Positions 62,272 to 64,000 of a stretch of DNA of 64,000 nucleotides are shown one piece after another. The notes under the pieces are model-generated. The model saw only the letters and a list, made by a program, of their open reading frames with translations. It had not been told where the DNA came from and made no database searches. Each line of letters starts with the position of its first letter. Within the stretch, counting starts at the first letter, position 1. Both the position numbers and the translations under genes were made by a program. The stretch comes from Xanthobacteraceae bacterium (GTDB lineage: Bacteria > Pseudomonadota > Alphaproteobacteria > Rhizobiales > Xanthobacteraceae), in the NCBI GenBank assembly GCA_030038415.1, contig JASHOX010000075.1, positions 1 through 64,000 on the forward strand, given 5' to 3'.

Positions 62272-63984
62272 TCAGTGGACATACCCGATGCCGAATTCCT
62301 GCACCAAAGTGCGAACCCGGCGACGAGGCGCCAGCGGCTCGGAGCGAATTCTCGAAACCGGTGCCGGCTCCTCAGGAATCGGACAGCCGGCATTGATCCA
62401 GCGCACGATCACCAGACGCCCCACTTGGTTGCCGAGCACCGGAAAACGCGTGTCCAAGGCCTGGGCCATGCGATTGCTGCCGGCGGCGAAATCGCGCACC
62501 AGCGGGCTGTTCTCGGCGTCCCACGGCACGACCCAGGGGTTATCGGGCTTGCCGAGCGCGCGCATGAATTCGACGAGATCGCCGGCAAACCACTCATGCA
62601 ACGGCTTGCCCTCGAGCTTGTAGCGGAGATGCCCCGCCGTTCCCACTACCGAACTGCGCAGTTCCCGCAATAACAACAGCATCGACTGCGCCTTGGTCTG
62701 GTACTGCTTAACGACCGGCGTATCTCCGGTCCGGCCCAGCCATAGGATCCAGGCGCGCCACAGAGCAACGTCGTCGGCGTCGAAGACTTCGTACATCGGC
62801 CCATCGAACGTCGTCAGATAATTCAACAGCCGGCTGGCCTCCGGATTGCCGGGAACGACAAAAGCCGAATGGGCGAGCTCGTCGACGAAACCGTCCGGAT
62901 CGTCGAACCAGTCGTTGATCCGGTTGACGCCCATCTTTCGATTGGCGTGGTTGAGAGCCCCGTAATGCTGCTTACGCGCCATCGGGCTTTTGATTTTATC
63001 CGTCATCGTCGGTGGACGGCGATGAGCGAGCACGTCATCGATGCCGAGATAATTCATGCCGGCAGTCGCGAAGGCGACGAAGCCGGTCCAGATGCGCTTC
63101 CACTCCCGTTGCATCGCTTCGTTTCCGCTCTCCTTCAAGACGTTGTCGAGATAAACATTGACGGCGTTGCGCGCCTTGGCGCCGTGGCCATCGACAGCGT
63201 TGTCAATGCCGACATGCATGCGCCAGAATTGGGAATCGATGCCGTGATAATCGAGCTTCTTGATCGTCTGGGCGAGTTCGAGTACCTCCCATTCAAGGAA
63301 CAGCGTCATGCCGATGATCTCGGGAAAATATCGATCGGAATTCTGCGATATCGCCATCTGGAAGACCGGACTGGCGAAATCGCCGTCATTGAATTTCGGA
63401 TGGTCCGCGTACGCTCGCGACGCCACCTCGGGCAGCGTGATGTTGAGACCGCGAAGGAACGTCGTGAACAGATTGCCGTGGTGAAGCGCCGGGTTGCCGT
63501 TGCCGAATTCGTCGCTCCACACGTCGAACAGAAATCCGCGCACGTCGTCGAGCGTTCCGGTATTGGCAATGAAGCGCAGCCAGGCACCATCATTCTGATT
63601 ATATGGACCGGAATGGACCCGATCCTTGACGATGTCGGCACGCGCCTCGTCGAGCTCCCACGGCTTCATGTGCGCCGCCTGATCGCGGTAGAAGTCGTAA
63701 ATCTCCTCCAATTTCGCTTCGAAGGTGGTCTTGTCGTAGTCGAAGTACTTCTCAAGGATTACGGCGCCAGAGTCGGTATAGGTTTGGTGCTCGATCGCGT
63801 GACGCGCCACGCCGAGAAATTGATCGACGATCTTGCAGCTGAACTCGTACATCTCCGGAAACTGATCGATATTGCACAGCATGTAGTAGAAATCGCGATA
63901 CTGCAGGCCCTCCAACGCGTTGCGCTCGGTTTCGACATAGGCCGCCGAAGGCTTGGCGTCGGGCTGATCGGGTGACTCGAACAT
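62272..63984 (-). CDS. Haem-oxygenase-like diiron protein (HDO-type), start possibly outside window
   Basis: At least 570 residues; the ATG at 63984 lacks a ribosome site and the frame stays open to the window edge, so the true start may lie beyond. The HDO-type pattern is present: Glu159 in SDEFGNGNPALHH, His168/169, Glu231/233 in FLEWEV and His257/Asp261/His267 in HVGIDNAVDGH. Such enzymes bind two irons and oxygenate small molecules or amino acids. The protein is longer than usual: about 240 residues after the core contain GNPEASRLLNYL and DGPMYEVFDADDVALWRAW, which I do not recognise. It is the first visible gene of the unit with the flavoprotein. Confidence 0.7.
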   Translation of the reverse strand: MFESPDQPDAKPSAAYVETERNALEGLQYRDFYYMLCNIDQFPEMYEFSCKIVDQFLGVARHAIEHQTYTDSGAVILEKYFDYDKTTFEAKLEEIYDFYRDQAAHMKPWELDEARADIVKDRVHSGPYNQNDGAWLRFIANTGTLDDVRGFLFDVWSDEFGNGNPALHHGNLFTTFLRGLNITLPEVASRAYADHPKFNDGDFASPVFQMAISQNSDRYFPEIIGMTLFLEWEVLELAQTIKKLDYHGIDSQFWRMHVGIDNAVDGHGAKARNAVNVYLDNVLKESGNEAMQREWKRIWTGFVAFATAGMNYLGIDDVLAHRRPPTMTDKIKSPMARKQHYGALNHANRKMGVNRINDWFDDPDGFVDELAHSAFVVPGNPEASRLLNYLTTFDGPMYEVFDADDVALWRAWILWLGRTGDTPVVKQYQTKAQSMLLLLRELRSSVVGTAGHLRYKLEGKPLHEWFAGDLVEFMRALGKPDNPWVVPWDAENSPLVRDFAAGSNRMAQALDTRFPVLGNQVGRLVIVRWINAGCPIPEEPAPVSRIRSEPLAPRRRVRTLVQEFGIGYVH

Positions 63985-64000
63985 GCGCCGAACGACAAAG

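Noticed and set aside
1-64000. CRISPR arrays, tRNA/rRNA genes, insertion sequences, prophage or integrase genes
   Set aside because: None seen on reading both strands; the few repeats are receptor gene duplications and one REP-like palindrome.

Overview
The window looks like a chromosomal segment of an alphaproteobacterium of the order Hyphomicrobiales, closest in flavour to the Bradyrhizobium/Rhodopseudomonas/Xanthobacteraceae group. The grounds are high GC content, the family mix (DUF1127, a DUF3551-like remnant, TRAP and ugp transporters, cox-type molybdenum hydroxylases, several DHA2/MFS exporters) and an alphaproteobacterial-style sox cluster. The lineage is an inference from gene content; no rRNA or tRNA gene, insertion sequence, integrase or CRISPR array was seen.

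Layout, left: 1-2095 is a partial secreted haem protein (minus). 2262-5902 holds a membrane coiled-coil protein, a periplasmic cell-wall amidase and an MFS permease. 6102-8878 is a plus-strand unit of metallophosphoesterase, cupredoxin, ECF sigma factor and zinc-type anti-sigma factor, followed by an EmrA/EmrB export pair (8982-11668), a second cupredoxin, a small conserved protein, a broken DUF3551-like gene, another DHA2 exporter, a histidine phosphatase and an orphan molybdenum-hydroxylase large subunit (15886-18243). A TRAP binding protein and a ModE-type DNA-binding protein lie beside that enzyme.

Middle: 19844-25000 is mostly minus strand (MFS with a monooxygenase-like tail, DUF1127, an N-terminal-nucleophile amidase, a CocE-type esterase). 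25124-32298 is a chemoreceptor operon, cheW-mcp-sCache-mcp-mcp, with nearly repeated signalling domains and a frameshift in the first receptor. 33085-40112 is a glycerol/glycerol-phosphate region: glpK divergent from ugpCBAE. A deletion-type remnant of a glutamate-cysteine-ligase-like gene is abutted to the glpK stop, next to a class II glutamine amidotransferase.

Right: 43079-51899 is a thiosulfate-oxidation locus: a metallo-beta-lactamase-fold protein and an ArsR/SoxR-like repressor on the minus strand, divergent from soxCDXYZAKB and two secreted DsrE-like proteins. 51896-59429 pairs a minus-strand SDR-lactonase-like-PadR unit with a divergent coxMSL-TPR operon; a 20-bp palindrome overlaps the promoter between them. 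The right edge carries an acyl-CoA ligase and a two-gene unit coding a tryptophan-halogenase/LodB-like flavoprotein and a large haem-oxygenase-like diiron protein, running off the window. That pair is the best candidate here for undescribed chemistry.

Several genes show small frameshifts (31727-29761, 33894-34348, 12921-13259). These could be true decay or assembly errors and are reported separately.
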